Assembly (NCBI RefSeq): GCF_009833965.1
Contig: NZ_CP047165.1
Coordinates: forward strand, 1,054,001-1,118,000
Length of the DNA: 64,000 bases
Origin: Pelistega ratti
GTDB taxonomy: Bacteria > Pseudomonadota > Gammaproteobacteria > Burkholderiales > Burkholderiaceae_B
Reading direction: 5' to 3'
Numbering within the stretch: the stretch's first letter is position 1; every line of letters starts with the position of its first letter. The notes beneath the pieces were generated by a model that made no database searches, was not told where the DNA came from, and saw nothing but the letters and a program-made list of their open reading frames with translations. Position numbers and translations under genes: made by a program. Shown piece by piece: positions 28,876 to 37,706 of this stretch.

Positions 28876-30276
28876 ATGCAAAAATTTTGGACTTTGCTGA
28901 CAGAGTATATGACTCGCCATATAAGACTCGGTCTCTTCGGCCGAGCCTTTTTGGTTTTATTTATCTTATTAGTATCAAGTCTATCCGCATGGACATTTGC
29001 CTTTTTACTGGCACAGCAAGAGCCTCGTGCCACACAAACCGCCGAACGAGCCATCACGGCATACCATATCACCTTAAAATCATTACAATACGCCCCCATT
29101 GAAAAACACGCTGCCTTAGTTGTTGATTTGGCAAGTTTAGGTGATACACAGGTATTCCCTCGTGAAATGTCTGATACGATCACCCCTGTTCCTGCTTCTA
29201 AATTTTGGAATTTGGTGATACAAAAAATCCGAGTTGCCCTCAAAGAACAAAATACACGGTTAATCATTGCTCGAGAAGTCAATGGACGAAAGGGATTATG
29301 GATTAGTCTGAATACACAAACAGGTGAGCCCTATTGGTTATTAATTAATTACCAACCATTCTTCTCTGATATTAATCGAGAATGGATTTATTGGAGCTTA
29401 ATTACCATTATTCTTTCTTTTATTGGTTCTATCTTCTTAGCCTTATTAGCGAATCAACCTCTTCAACGTATCTCAACAGTTATTAAAGCATTAAGTCGTG
29501 GGAAAAAGCCACCCATGCTACCAGAAAATCGTGGGCCTCGAGAGTTACGCAACCTCTACCATGATATAAACCATATGATCAATGATTTACAAGAAATCGA
29601 AAACGATCGCCAAGTCATGATTGCAGGCATTTCACATGATTTACGCACTCCTTTAGCGCGTATTCGATTAGAAGTAGAACTCAGTAATATCAATGCAGAA
29701 TCCTTAGAAGCGATTGATAACGATTTAGAACAAATTAATCATTGTATTAATCAGCTTATTGACTATGCCCGACCAGCAGATCCTAATGAGCAAACCACGA
29801 TCAACGTCAGTGAAGCATTACTACAGCTCTGCAAAAGTGAGCAAAACTATACTCATGAACTCAATGGTAAATTTACCTACCATATTGAGAATAATCTTTT
29901 CGCCAATATTTCAGAAGGCAACCTAAAACGTATTGTAGGCAATCTTGTTGAAAATGCTCGTAAGTATGGACGAACTGAACAAGGGGAGATTGTCATTGAT
30001 CTTCATGCCTACCGCCATCTATCTAGCATCTATATTGATGTAAAAGATTATGGACAAGGGGTTAAAGAAGAAGAAATTCCTCGTATTAGAAGGCTTTTTT
30101 CGCGAGGAGAGCAAGCTCGCACGAATGCCAATGGTTTTGGTCTGGGTTTAACTATTTGTGATCGTTTATTAAAACAAATTGGCGGTAATTTACGTTTATT
30201 ACCAAATAATGGCAAAGGATTATTATGTCGGATAGAAATTTCCTTTGCTGATGATAGAAATAATCAATTGGACTAG
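28876..30276 (+). CDS. EnvZ-type sensor histidine kinase (RisS-like)
   Basis: A 466-residue kinase with membrane helices near residues 20-42 and 170-192 and a periplasmic loop of about 125 residues. A HAMP domain follows, then the H box AGISHDLRTPLARIR with His254. The ATPase domain has GNLVENARKYG, KDYGQGV and GFGLGLTICDRLL. It is coupled to the RisA-like regulator. The end of the gene overlaps the likely ahpC promoter. Signal unknown; osmotic, pH or Mg2+ sensing has been proposed for relatives. Confidence 0.92.
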   Translation: MQKFWTLLTEYMTRHIRLGLFGRAFLVLFILLVSSLSAWTFAFLLAQQEPRATQTAERAITAYHITLKSLQYAPIEKHAALVVDLASLGDTQVFPREMSDTITPVPASKFWNLVIQKIRVALKEQNTRLIIAREVNGRKGLWISLNTQTGEPYWLLINYQPFFSDINREWIYWSLITIILSFIGSIFLALLANQPLQRISTVIKALSRGKKPPMLPENRGPRELRNLYHDINHMINDLQEIENDRQVMIAGISHDLRTPLARIRLEVELSNINAESLEAIDNDLEQINHCINQLIDYARPADPNEQTTINVSEALLQLCKSEQNYTHELNGKFTYHIENNLFANISEGNLKRIVGNLVENARKYGRTEQGEIVIDLHAYRHLSSIYIDVKDYGQGVKEEEIPRIRRLFSRGEQARTNANGFGLGLTICDRLLKQIGGNLRLLPNNGKGLLCRIEISFADDRNNQLD

Positions 30277-30297
30277 ATTTTTTAATAGATTTATAAT
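30268..30297 (+). promoter_or_regulatory. Putative sigma70 promoter of ahpC
   Basis: TTGGAC at 30268-30273 and TATAAT at 30292-30297 with 18 bp between. The -35 lies inside the last codons of the kinase gene. No obvious OxyR box was recognised. Confidence 0.5.
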
Positions 30298-30353
30298 ATC
30301 ATTAACAATAAGTCATTAAGACTTAATTCCATTAATTTATTTAGAAAGGATCT

Positions 30354-30905
30354 ATGATGAAAACAGTAGGTGACAAATTAGAAGCGTTTAAAGTAACTGG
30401 TGTAAAACCTGGTTTCAACAACCACGAAGAAAACGGTGTATCCGCTTTTGAAGACATTACTGAGAGCTCTTTCCCAGGTAAATGGAAAATCATTTATTTC
30501 TACCCTAAAGATTTCACATTCGTTTGCCCAACAGAAATCGTTGGTTTCAATAACTTAGCAAAAGACTTTGAAGACCGTGAAGCTGTATTAATGGGTGGTT
30601 CTGTCGATAATGAGTTTTGTAAATTAGCATGGCGCCGTGATCACAAAGATTTAGATCGTTTAGGTCACTACCAATTTGCTGATACAACAGGTTCTCTTAT
30701 CGATCAATTAGGTGTACGTGAAAAAGGTGCTGGTGTAGCATTACGTGCAACATTTATCGTTGACCCAGACAATGTTATTCAACACGTTTCAGTCAATAAC
30801 TTAAACGTTGGTCGTAGCCCAGAAGAAATCTTACGTATTCTTGACGGTTTACAAACAGACGAACTTTGCCCATGCAACCGTGCAGCTGGTGGTTCAACTC
30901 TATAA
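30354..30905 (+). CDS. ahpC: Peroxiredoxin AhpC
   Basis: A 183-residue 2-Cys peroxiredoxin. The peroxidatic Cys58 lies in FTFVCPTE. The C-terminal DELCPCNR has Cys172 and Cys174, an AhpC variant with an extra cysteine, similar to AhpC proteins that are reduced by AhpD. It reduces H2O2, organic hydroperoxides and peroxynitrite. ahpD follows and no ahpF is present, which supports the AhpC-AhpD pairing. Confidence 0.94.
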   Translation: MMKTVGDKLEAFKVTGVKPGFNNHEENGVSAFEDITESSFPGKWKIIYFYPKDFTFVCPTEIVGFNNLAKDFEDREAVLMGGSVDNEFCKLAWRRDHKDLDRLGHYQFADTTGSLIDQLGVREKGAGVALRATFIVDPDNVIQHVSVNNLNVGRSPEEILRILDGLQTDELCPCNRAAGGSTL

Positions 30906-30935
30906 TTAACGTTATAGTTTGAACAAATTATCCCT

Positions 30936-30965
30936 GACCCAGCCCTCATCAGCTGGGTCTTTTTC
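30936..30965 (+). terminator. Terminator between ahpC and ahpD
   Basis: A perfect 8-bp stem GACCCAGC/GCTGGGTC with an 8-nt loop and TTTTT. It would make most transcripts carry ahpC alone, giving AhpC excess over AhpD. Confidence 0.85.
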
Positions 30966-31018
30966 CCTCTGTTTTGTGTCTTTTTAGTTTTTGACACATT
31001 TCTATAGAAAGGATATAT

Positions 31019-31537
31019 ATGGAATTTTTAAATACAATCAAAAATGAAATCCCTGATTGGGCAAAAGATATTCGCTTAAATATTGATGGTGCTATTGCTC
31101 GCTCTTCTCTATCAGAAGCAGATGCAATCGGTGTTGCACTTGCTGCTGCTTATGCGGCTAAAAGCACTTTCTTAATTGAACAATTCAAAAGTGGTCTTAG
31201 CGAAGAAGATGTTAATGGTGTACTAGTTGCAGCAGCATTAATGGGTATGAATAATACTTATTACCCTTATTTAGAAATGGCTGGTGATGAGCAATTACGT
31301 ACGCTTCCTGCTCGCCTACGCATGAATGCTTATGCTTCACATGGTGGTATTGCTAAAGCGCGTTTTGAAATTTTTGGTCTTGCGGCTTCTATTGTCGGTA
31401 AATGTCATTTCTGCGTAAAAGCACACTATGACAATGCGAAGAAAGAAGGACTCACTCAAGAGCAACTTCAAGATGTTGGACGTATTGCCTCTGTTGTCAA
31501 TGCAGCAGCACTTGTTCTTGCTTCACAAGGGAAATAA
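31019..31537 (+). CDS. ahpD: Alkyl hydroperoxide reductase AhpD
   Basis: A 172-residue all-helical AhpD. The redox motif Cys129-H-F-Cys132 is followed by His136, the proton-relay pattern C-x2-C-x3-H. In mycobacteria AhpD uses lipoamide from a 2-oxoacid dehydrogenase to reduce AhpC. It lies 113 bp after ahpC past a terminator, with an AAAGGA Shine-Dalgarno. A TTGACA at 30991 is too close to the ATG to serve as its -35. Confidence 0.93.
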   Translation: MEFLNTIKNEIPDWAKDIRLNIDGAIARSSLSEADAIGVALAAAYAAKSTFLIEQFKSGLSEEDVNGVLVAAALMGMNNTYYPYLEMAGDEQLRTLPARLRMNAYASHGGIAKARFEIFGLAASIVGKCHFCVKAHYDNAKKEGLTQEQLQDVGRIASVVNAAALVLASQGK

Positions 31538-31565
31538 TTAGTCCATTTTCTCTATTCCCCTATTG

Positions 31566-31601
31566 CCGAGAAAAGATATAATGTTTTTTCTCGGTTTTTT
31601 T
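31566..31601 (+). terminator. Terminator after ahpD
   Basis: Stem CCGAGAAAA/TTTTCTCGG with an 11-nt loop, followed by seven T residues. Confidence 0.88.
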
Positions 31602-31631
31602 ATTTTAATAGTTGGGTTATTTAGTTTTTAT

Positions 31632-32093
31632 TTAAATTGGATTTTTCTGTTTCCATAATCGTAAATTTTCCCTTTCTTGAGGATTTAATTGAGATTCAAT
31701 TTGATTAAGTAAAACATAAACAGATTGTTTATCCTCGCTATTTGGAAACCAATCATCTAAAATAACACGTCCAATTAAGCCTGTTTGTAATACAGCAGTA
31801 TAAAGATAATCAACACAAGCCCGTGGGTGATCTGCCAGCCAAACAGGGCTATTTTCAGGATAATATCCCATTTCATTAAAACGATGTGTCCCATCAATAA
31901 TACCCGTATTACCTAATAAATGGTGTGTACTTCGCTTTTGACCTTTACCATAAATATAAAAATCTTGCGGATAGGCATTATCATTAAGTGCTGCCGCACT
32001 ATGCCAGTCTCCCGTACCATTTGGACTATGCACATTTAACGCCACAATACTACTGACATAGTAATTTGGCTGAGTCTGTGGGATGTATAGCAT
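31632..32093 (-). CDS. Conserved protein of unknown function
   Basis: A 153-residue soluble protein that I do not recognise. Visible features are ALNVHSPNGTGDWHSAAAL near residue 18, YGKGQKRSTHHLLGNTGIIDGT (two adjacent His) near residue 50, VWLADHPRACVDYLY near 85, and LDDWFP near 113. The many conserved-looking His, Asp and Trp residues suggest a real, possibly metal-binding or enzymatic, family. There is no signal peptide or membrane helix. A good ribosome site (AGGAAAA) precedes the ATG. It lies between ahpD and ispF with its own gaps, so it is probably a separate transcript. It could be one half of a defence or toxin-antitoxin pair, but nothing adjacent supports that. Confidence 0.65.
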   Translation of the reverse strand: MLYIPQTQPNYYVSSIVALNVHSPNGTGDWHSAAALNDNAYPQDFYIYGKGQKRSTHHLLGNTGIIDGTHRFNEMGYYPENSPVWLADHPRACVDYLYTAVLQTGLIGRVILDDWFPNSEDKQSVYVLLNQIESQLNPQERENLRLWKQKNPI

Positions 32094-32227
32094 AATAATT
32101 TTCCTAAAATTAATGACTATCTAATCATTATTATTGTTGAATTTTTAGTCTATATCAAGCATAACAATGATAAGACTTATTATACTAATATTAAAAGCTT
32201 AAACATTATAATGCTCAGTTCTTCTCT

Positions 32228-32710
32228 CTACCGCATCAATAACACCACAACTGTCGCAGCAATCCCCTCTTTTCGTCCCAAAAAACCAAGATGCTCATTT
32301 GTTTTACCCTTAACATTCACACAGTCTTCAGCAATCGCTAAATCCTGTGCAATATGATGTACCATTGCTGGCGCATAAGGCATAATTTTAGGGGCTTGAG
32401 CATGAATAGTCGCATCTACATTAACCACTTTCCAACCTGCGGCTTTTACTTTATCAAAAGCTGCGCGCAATAATACTCGACTATCTGCTCCTTGGTAGCG
32501 CGGATCGGTATCAGGAAATAACCGACCAATATCCCCCATACCAGCCGCACCTAATATAGCATCTGTTATCGCATGCAATAAAGCATCCGCATCTGAATGT
32601 CCATGTAAACCATGTGTATGTGGAATATGTACGCCCCCCAAAATAAGCGGACGACCTTCTACTAAAGCATGAACATCAAAACCTTGCCCAACACGAAATT
32701 CAGGTATCAT
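32228..32710 (-). CDS. ispF: 2-C-methyl-D-erythritol 2,4-cyclodiphosphate synthase IspF
   Basis: A 160-residue MEP-pathway enzyme. The metal-binding GQGFDVHAL (Asp and His), [21 protein letters not shown] and [14 protein letters not shown] are all present, as is the C-terminal [18 protein letters not shown]. It converts CDP-ME 2-phosphate to MEcPP. Its start overlaps the ispD stop by 4 bp. Confidence 0.97.
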   Translation of the reverse strand: MIPEFRVGQGFDVHALVEGRPLILGGVHIPHTHGLHGHSDADALLHAITDAILGAAGMGDIGRLFPDTDPRYQGADSRVLLRAAFDKVKAAGWKVVNVDATIHAQAPKIMPYAPAMVHHIAQDLAIAEDCVNVKGKTNEHLGFLGRKEGIAATVVVLLMR

Positions 32711-33492
32711 AAAAAATACTCCACTAATTCAAAATCATCTGCCCATGTCACTTTTAGATTACGCCAATGTCCCTTTACCATACAACAAGGAGATTGAATA
32801 AACTCTATAGCACTTGCCTCATCTGTTATCTCAAACCCAGCTGACAATGCCGTTTCTAACGCTTTTATTAATAAACCTTTTTTAAATAATTGAGGTGTCT
32901 GTGCTAACCATAATCCCTCACGTGATATGGTTTGTTCAATCAATATAGCATCTGTATCATTTAATCGAGTAAAAGAGGGGTTATTCTCTACAGCCCCTCC
33001 ACTAGGACTGGCAACACCCTCCTTAAAAGATTGCGCTCGTTTTACCGTATCACTCACAGGTAAAGCAACTATCCCCCCTATATCTTGCGATACACAAGTC
33101 TGAATTAAGCGATCCAATACATCAAGAGGTAAACCCGGTCTAGCCGCATCATGTACCATCACCCAAGTTTCTTCATTAAAAGGGAGGGCTTTTAGCGTAT
33201 TAAGCACCGTATCTGCACGCGTTGCCCCCCCTGTTGGCAGCACAACACAATATTCAGGTAAATCTATGGTTTGTATCCATTCATCATCAGCAGCAACACC
33301 AATATATACTTGCTTAATCGCTGAATGTGCTAATAATGCCTCTACACTATGTAATAGCATCGCTTTACCATGAATCTCACGATATTGCTTAGGCTTAGTA
33401 TGACCTTGTACTTGCGCCCTTGCTCCTACCCCACCAGCAGGAATAATAGCGACAATCGGTGAAGACGACACCATCATCATATTTGTTCTCAT
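32707..33492 (-). CDS. ispD: 2-C-methyl-D-erythritol 4-phosphate cytidylyltransferase IspD
   Basis: A 261-residue CTP:MEP cytidylyltransferase. The nucleotide site [10 protein letters not shown]...TKPKQY lies at the N-terminus, with [10 protein letters not shown] in the middle and TDEASAIEF near the end. An insertion (about residues 150-175, rich in Ser/Gly/Asn) is longer than in E. coli. The true start may be one of the Met residues at 5-7 rather than the first. It forms an operon with ispF and is divergent from mfd. Confidence 0.95.
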   Translation of the reverse strand: MRTNMMMVSSSPIVAIIPAGGVGARAQVQGHTKPKQYREIHGKAMLLHSVEALLAHSAIKQVYIGVAADDEWIQTIDLPEYCVVLPTGGATRADTVLNTLKALPFNEETWVMVHDAARPGLPLDVLDRLIQTCVSQDIGGIVALPVSDTVKRAQSFKEGVASPSGGAVENNPSFTRLNDTDAILIEQTISREGLWLAQTPQLFKKGLLIKALETALSAGFEITDEASAIEFIQSPCCMVKGHWRNLKVTWADDFELVEYFL

Positions 33493-33824
33493 TAAAAAAG
33501 AGTTATTTTAACAAATCACCTTTATGCACAGATCCTTTTCTATTTATCTTCTACAAACTTCTCCCTCTTTATCTATTAGAAAACCAATCACATTTTATTC
33601 AAAGGAATCACGATTATTCGCATATAAACTAAATCATACAGAAAATACACTATACTTAAAATAATTTAACCACGATAAATAAAGTACAAATACTGTATCA
33701 CTCCTATTTATCACGGGGAACAAAAGCACCTATTATTTTTCTAATGTATTATCCTATCCCTTAGGTATCCACTGTACAATGTTTTAAAATAAGACTTTAC
33801 AGCATTTGTTACTCTTCTCAGAAT
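33493..33824. other. Intergenic region between ispD and mfd
   Basis: No supported gene. It is the divergent promoter region for both genes. GATAAATA/TATTTATC arms (about 33674-33715, long loop) form a weak inverted repeat. No clear -35/-10 pair stood out. Confidence 0.4.
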
Positions 33825-36800
33825 ATGAACAATAACTTTACTCTCCCTACACTCAAAATCGGTCAAAAACATAGTGTAGCGCGTCCTGCTGGCTCTGGTG
33901 ATGCTTTCTGGTTTACACAACTTGTACAAAAAACACAAAAATGTCTTGTGATCTTCTGTGCTGATCCTTCTGAAGCACAGCGTCTTACCGATGAAATATC
34001 GTTATTTGATAAAACACTTCGTATTCGCCTTTTTCCTGACTGGGAAACACTCCCTTATGATCATTTTTCACCCCATCAGGACTTGATCTCCGCAAGGCTA
34101 CAGACACTTAACCAATTACGCCAACAAGCTGTTGATATTCTGATTATTCCCGTAACAACCGCGCTTTATCGCTTAGCGCCCCCTAGCTTTTTAGCTGCAT
34201 TTACCTTTGCCTTTAAAAAAGGGGAACAGCTCAATGAACAAGCCCTTCGCGATCAATTAATCTTGGCAAATTATCACCATGTTAGCCAAGTAACCACCTC
34301 AGGTGAATTTAGTATCCGAGGCAGTATTATTGATATTTTTCCAATGGGTTCAGCACTCCCCTATCGCTTAGACTTATTAGATGATGAAATTGATTCTATT
34401 CGCTCTTTTGATGTGGATACCCAACGCAGTATCTATCCTGTGAATGAAGTCAATCTACTCCCCGGTCGAGAATTCCCTATGGATCCTACCTCTCGCCAAC
34501 AATTTAGAGCCAGATTTAGAGAAGTATTTGAAGGCGATCCCTCAAAAGCCTTACCCTATAAAGAGGTAGGGAATGGGATTAACTTTACCGGGATAGAATA
34601 TTATTTACCCCTCTTTTTTGAAGAAACCGCCACCATCTTTGACTACCTCCCCCAAGATGCTATCAGTATCACACTAGGGGATATAGATAAAACAATCCAT
34701 GCTTTTACAGAAGATACTCAAAACCGTTATCGTTTTTTAAATACAGATAGAGAACGCCCTGTTTTAGCACCTGAATATCTCTTTTTAACACAAGAGCAGT
34801 TTTTTACCGCTTTAAAACAATTTCCACGTCTCACTTTTGATACGCAGGATATTGATCAAACGATTAGCACACCACCTAATGTAGCTGTGTTACGCCGTAC
34901 CGAAGAGCCTTTTCAACACCTTAAAACCGTGATAGATAAAGGGGAATACGCTATTTTATTATGTGCAGATTCTGCTGGGCGGCGAGAGACACTCTTACAA
35001 CTTTTACAAGAAAACGGGCTTCGTCCCTCAATTGTTACACAAAGTATTCAAGATTTCTTTGATGCGCCTGAGCCTTTTGTGATGACAGTCGCTCCTCTAC
35101 AAAAGGGCTTTGCACTCACCATTTCACGGCTATTAGTTATCACAGAAAATGATTTATACCCAGAAACAGCAGGCATCTCACAACGCCGTAAGCGTCAGCA
35201 AGAAAAACACAGTGATGTCGATGCAATGGTCAGAGATCTCTCTGAATTACAACCCGGAGATCCTATCGTACATATCCAACATGGCATTGGTCGCTATCAA
35301 GGACTCACCCATATGGAAATCAATGGTGATACCGTTGAAATGCTACAAATTGATTATGCAGGTGAAAGTAAACTCTATGTACCTGTTTCACAACTTCATG
35401 TGATTTCTCGCTACTCGGGTATTGATGCAGAGAGCGCTCCCCTACACCGCTTAGGATCAGGACAATGGGAAAAAGCACGCAAAAAAGCAGCTAAACAAGT
35501 CCGTGATACAGCTGCCGAGCTTTTACATATTTATGCACAACGAGCTTTACGACAAGGTTATAGCTTTAAACTTCCGCTACAAGACTACACACAATTTGTA
35601 GAGGGATTTGGATTTGAAGAAACCCCTGATCAACAGCAAGCGATTGAGGCAGTTATTCATGATATGACGAGCGATAAACCGATGGATCGTTTAGTCTGTG
35701 GCGATGTGGGTTTTGGTAAAACAGAGGTCGCCCTACGTGCCGCCTTTTTATGTGTTGCCAATGGGCAGCAAGTAGTTATGCTATGCCCAACCACCCTATT
35801 AGCTGAACAGCATACACAAACCTTTATCAACCGCTTTGCTGATTGGCCCGTCAAAATCGCTGAACTTTCTCGCTTTAAAAGTACAAAAGAAGTCAATGCG
35901 ACCCTCAAAGGTCTTGAAGAAGGGACGGTTGATATTGTTATCGGTACACATAAGGTTTTATCAAAAGACGTTAATTTTAAACGATTAGGTTTAGTGATTA
36001 TTGATGAAGAACATCGTTTTGGGGTACGTCAAAAAGAAGCCCTAAAAGCCCTACGTTCTGAAGTGGATATTCTCACCCTGACGGCTACCCCAATTCCACG
36101 TACACTCAGTATGTCATTAGAAGGGATTCGTGATTTCTCTGTGATTGCCACCGCCCCCCAAAAACGACTGGCGATAAAAACCTTTGTCAGACGTGAAGAC
36201 AATAGCACTATCCGAGAAGCGGTATTACGCGAATTAAAACGTGGGGGGCAAGTCTATTTCTTACATAATGAAGTGGATACCATTTATAACCGTAAAGCAC
36301 GATTGGAAGAATTAATGCCAGAAGCACGTATTGGTGTGGCACACGGACAAATGAGTGAACGAGAGCTAGAGACCGTGATGAAAGACTTCTACCATCAACG
36401 TTGTAATATTCTACTCTGTACCACCATTATTGAGACAGGGATTGATGTCCCTAGTGCCAATACCATTATTATGCACCGTGCCGATAAATTAGGGCTAGCA
36501 CAACTACACCAATTACGTGGACGGGTAGGACGCTCTCACCATCAAGCCTATGCCTACTTACTCACCCCCGGTGAAGATGCTATTACCGCTCAAGCTAAAA
36601 AACGCTTGGAAGCGATTCAATCAATGGAAGAGCTTGGTTCTGGTTTTTATCTTGCTATGCATGATTTAGAGATTCGAGGAACAGGTGAAGTCTTAGGGGA
36701 TCAACAATCGGGGAATATTCAAGAAATTGGTTTTAGCCTCTATGCCGATATGCTGAATCGTGCGGTTAAAGCCTTAAAAGCAGGGGAAGAGCCTGATTTA

Positions 36801-37262
36801 GAATCACCTTTTGATTTAAGTACCGAGGTCAATTTACACACTTCCGCCCTCTTACCGAATGATTACTGCCCCGATATTAATATTCGTCTCTCTATTTATA
36901 AACAACTCTCACACGCAGAAAGTGATCAGGATTTATTTATTATCCAAGAAGAATTAGTCGATCGTTTTGGCAAGCTCCCCGAACCCGCACTTATGCTAAT
37001 GGCAACCCACCGTTTACGCATCATGGCACAACAAGTTGATATTCATAAAGTGGATATTAGTGAAGAAAATGCACTCCTTGTCTTTACGCCTGATACCAAT
37101 AAAATTGATCCTGTAACGATTATTGAATTAATCCAAAAAAATCGCCATATTCGCCTACAAGGCCCCGATAAATTACGTATTGAACTCAAGAATATGCCCG
37201 ATATTGCACAACGGATTGAGAGTATTCGACAGTTGATTAAGGTGTTAATAAAAGATAAGTAA
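33825..37262 (+). CDS. mfd: Transcription-repair coupling factor Mfd
   Basis: A 1145-residue SF2 translocase that removes stalled RNA polymerase and recruits UvrA. The UvrB-like N-terminal module is about residues 10-340. The RNA-polymerase-interacting CarD-like domain, with GDPIVHIQHGIGRYQGL, lies near residue 480. Motor motifs are CGDVGFGKTEVALRAAF, IDEEHRFGV and LTATPIPRTLSMS, then the TRG segment. The C-terminal TRCF domain is complete. Length is normal for the family. Confidence 0.97.
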   Translation: MNNNFTLPTLKIGQKHSVARPAGSGDAFWFTQLVQKTQKCLVIFCADPSEAQRLTDEISLFDKTLRIRLFPDWETLPYDHFSPHQDLISARLQTLNQLRQQAVDILIIPVTTALYRLAPPSFLAAFTFAFKKGEQLNEQALRDQLILANYHHVSQVTTSGEFSIRGSIIDIFPMGSALPYRLDLLDDEIDSIRSFDVDTQRSIYPVNEVNLLPGREFPMDPTSRQQFRARFREVFEGDPSKALPYKEVGNGINFTGIEYYLPLFFEETATIFDYLPQDAISITLGDIDKTIHAFTEDTQNRYRFLNTDRERPVLAPEYLFLTQEQFFTALKQFPRLTFDTQDIDQTISTPPNVAVLRRTEEPFQHLKTVIDKGEYAILLCADSAGRRETLLQLLQENGLRPSIVTQSIQDFFDAPEPFVMTVAPLQKGFALTISRLLVITENDLYPETAGISQRRKRQQEKHSDVDAMVRDLSELQPGDPIVHIQHGIGRYQGLTHMEINGDTVEMLQIDYAGESKLYVPVSQLHVISRYSGIDAESAPLHRLGSGQWEKARKKAAKQVRDTAAELLHIYAQRALRQGYSFKLPLQDYTQFVEGFGFEETPDQQQAIEAVIHDMTSDKPMDRLVCGDVGFGKTEVALRAAFLCVANGQQVVMLCPTTLLAEQHTQTFINRFADWPVKIAELSRFKSTKEVNATLKGLEEGTVDIVIGTHKVLSKDVNFKRLGLVIIDEEHRFGVRQKEALKALRSEVDILTLTATPIPRTLSMSLEGIRDFSVIATAPQKRLAIKTFVRREDNSTIREAVLRELKRGGQVYFLHNEVDTIYNRKARLEELMPEARIGVAHGQMSERELETVMKDFYHQRCNILLCTTIIETGIDVPSANTIIMHRADKLGLAQLHQLRGRVGRSHHQAYAYLLTPGEDAITAQAKKRLEAIQSMEELGSGFYLAMHDLEIRGTGEVLGDQQSGNIQEIGFSLYADMLNRAVKALKAGEEPDLESPFDLSTEVNLHTSALLPNDYCPDINIRLSIYKQLSHAESDQDLFIIQEELVDRFGKLPEPALMLMATHRLRIMAQQVDIHKVDISEENALLVFTPDTNKIDPVTIIELIQKNRHIRLQGPDKLRIELKNMPDIAQRIESIRQLIKVLIKDK

Positions 37263-37706
37263 AGCTAAAAGAGTAAGGAATATTTTTGCCTATTATCTTA
37301 TTCAAAGATAATACTTCTTAATTACCAAAAAAGAGAATATTCCTACTAGCTGATTAACATAAAATAGTGGTCTGGTAAAACTACTGTTTTAGCACTTTTT
37401 TACTAATCATATCCATCTACAACACTACTTATTTATGAGATACTATTCATAAAAATCATAGGCAATTCAGAAACTTATATTTATTTAAATTAGAATAAAT
37501 AATTTCTATCTAGCTTAATTTTTATAACTTGAAAATTCTAATTATTTACTATAAACACACCTATTAATTGTTAAAATTTTAAAAAGTCAATTTACTTTTA
37601 TAACCGACTAACCGTTAAAATAGATGTATTATTGGAATAAACTAAACAACTTAAGGTATCAGTATTAAAAGCTATTTTTATACCTAATTAACAAAAGAAA
37701 GCTACA
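37263..37706. other. AT-rich gap with nested inverted repeats
   Basis: No supported gene. At 37276-37344 an outer pair AGGAATATT/AATATTCCT encloses an inner hairpin TATTATCTT-ATTCA-AAGATAATA (37291-37313). This may terminate mfd or be a recombination/operator structure. The rest is AT-rich promoter-like DNA ahead of the AlbA_2 gene. Confidence 0.5.

Noticed and set aside
30991..31019. TTGACA as -35 of an ahpD promoter
   Set aside because: The matching -10 position overlaps the ATG, so transcription would begin inside the gene.
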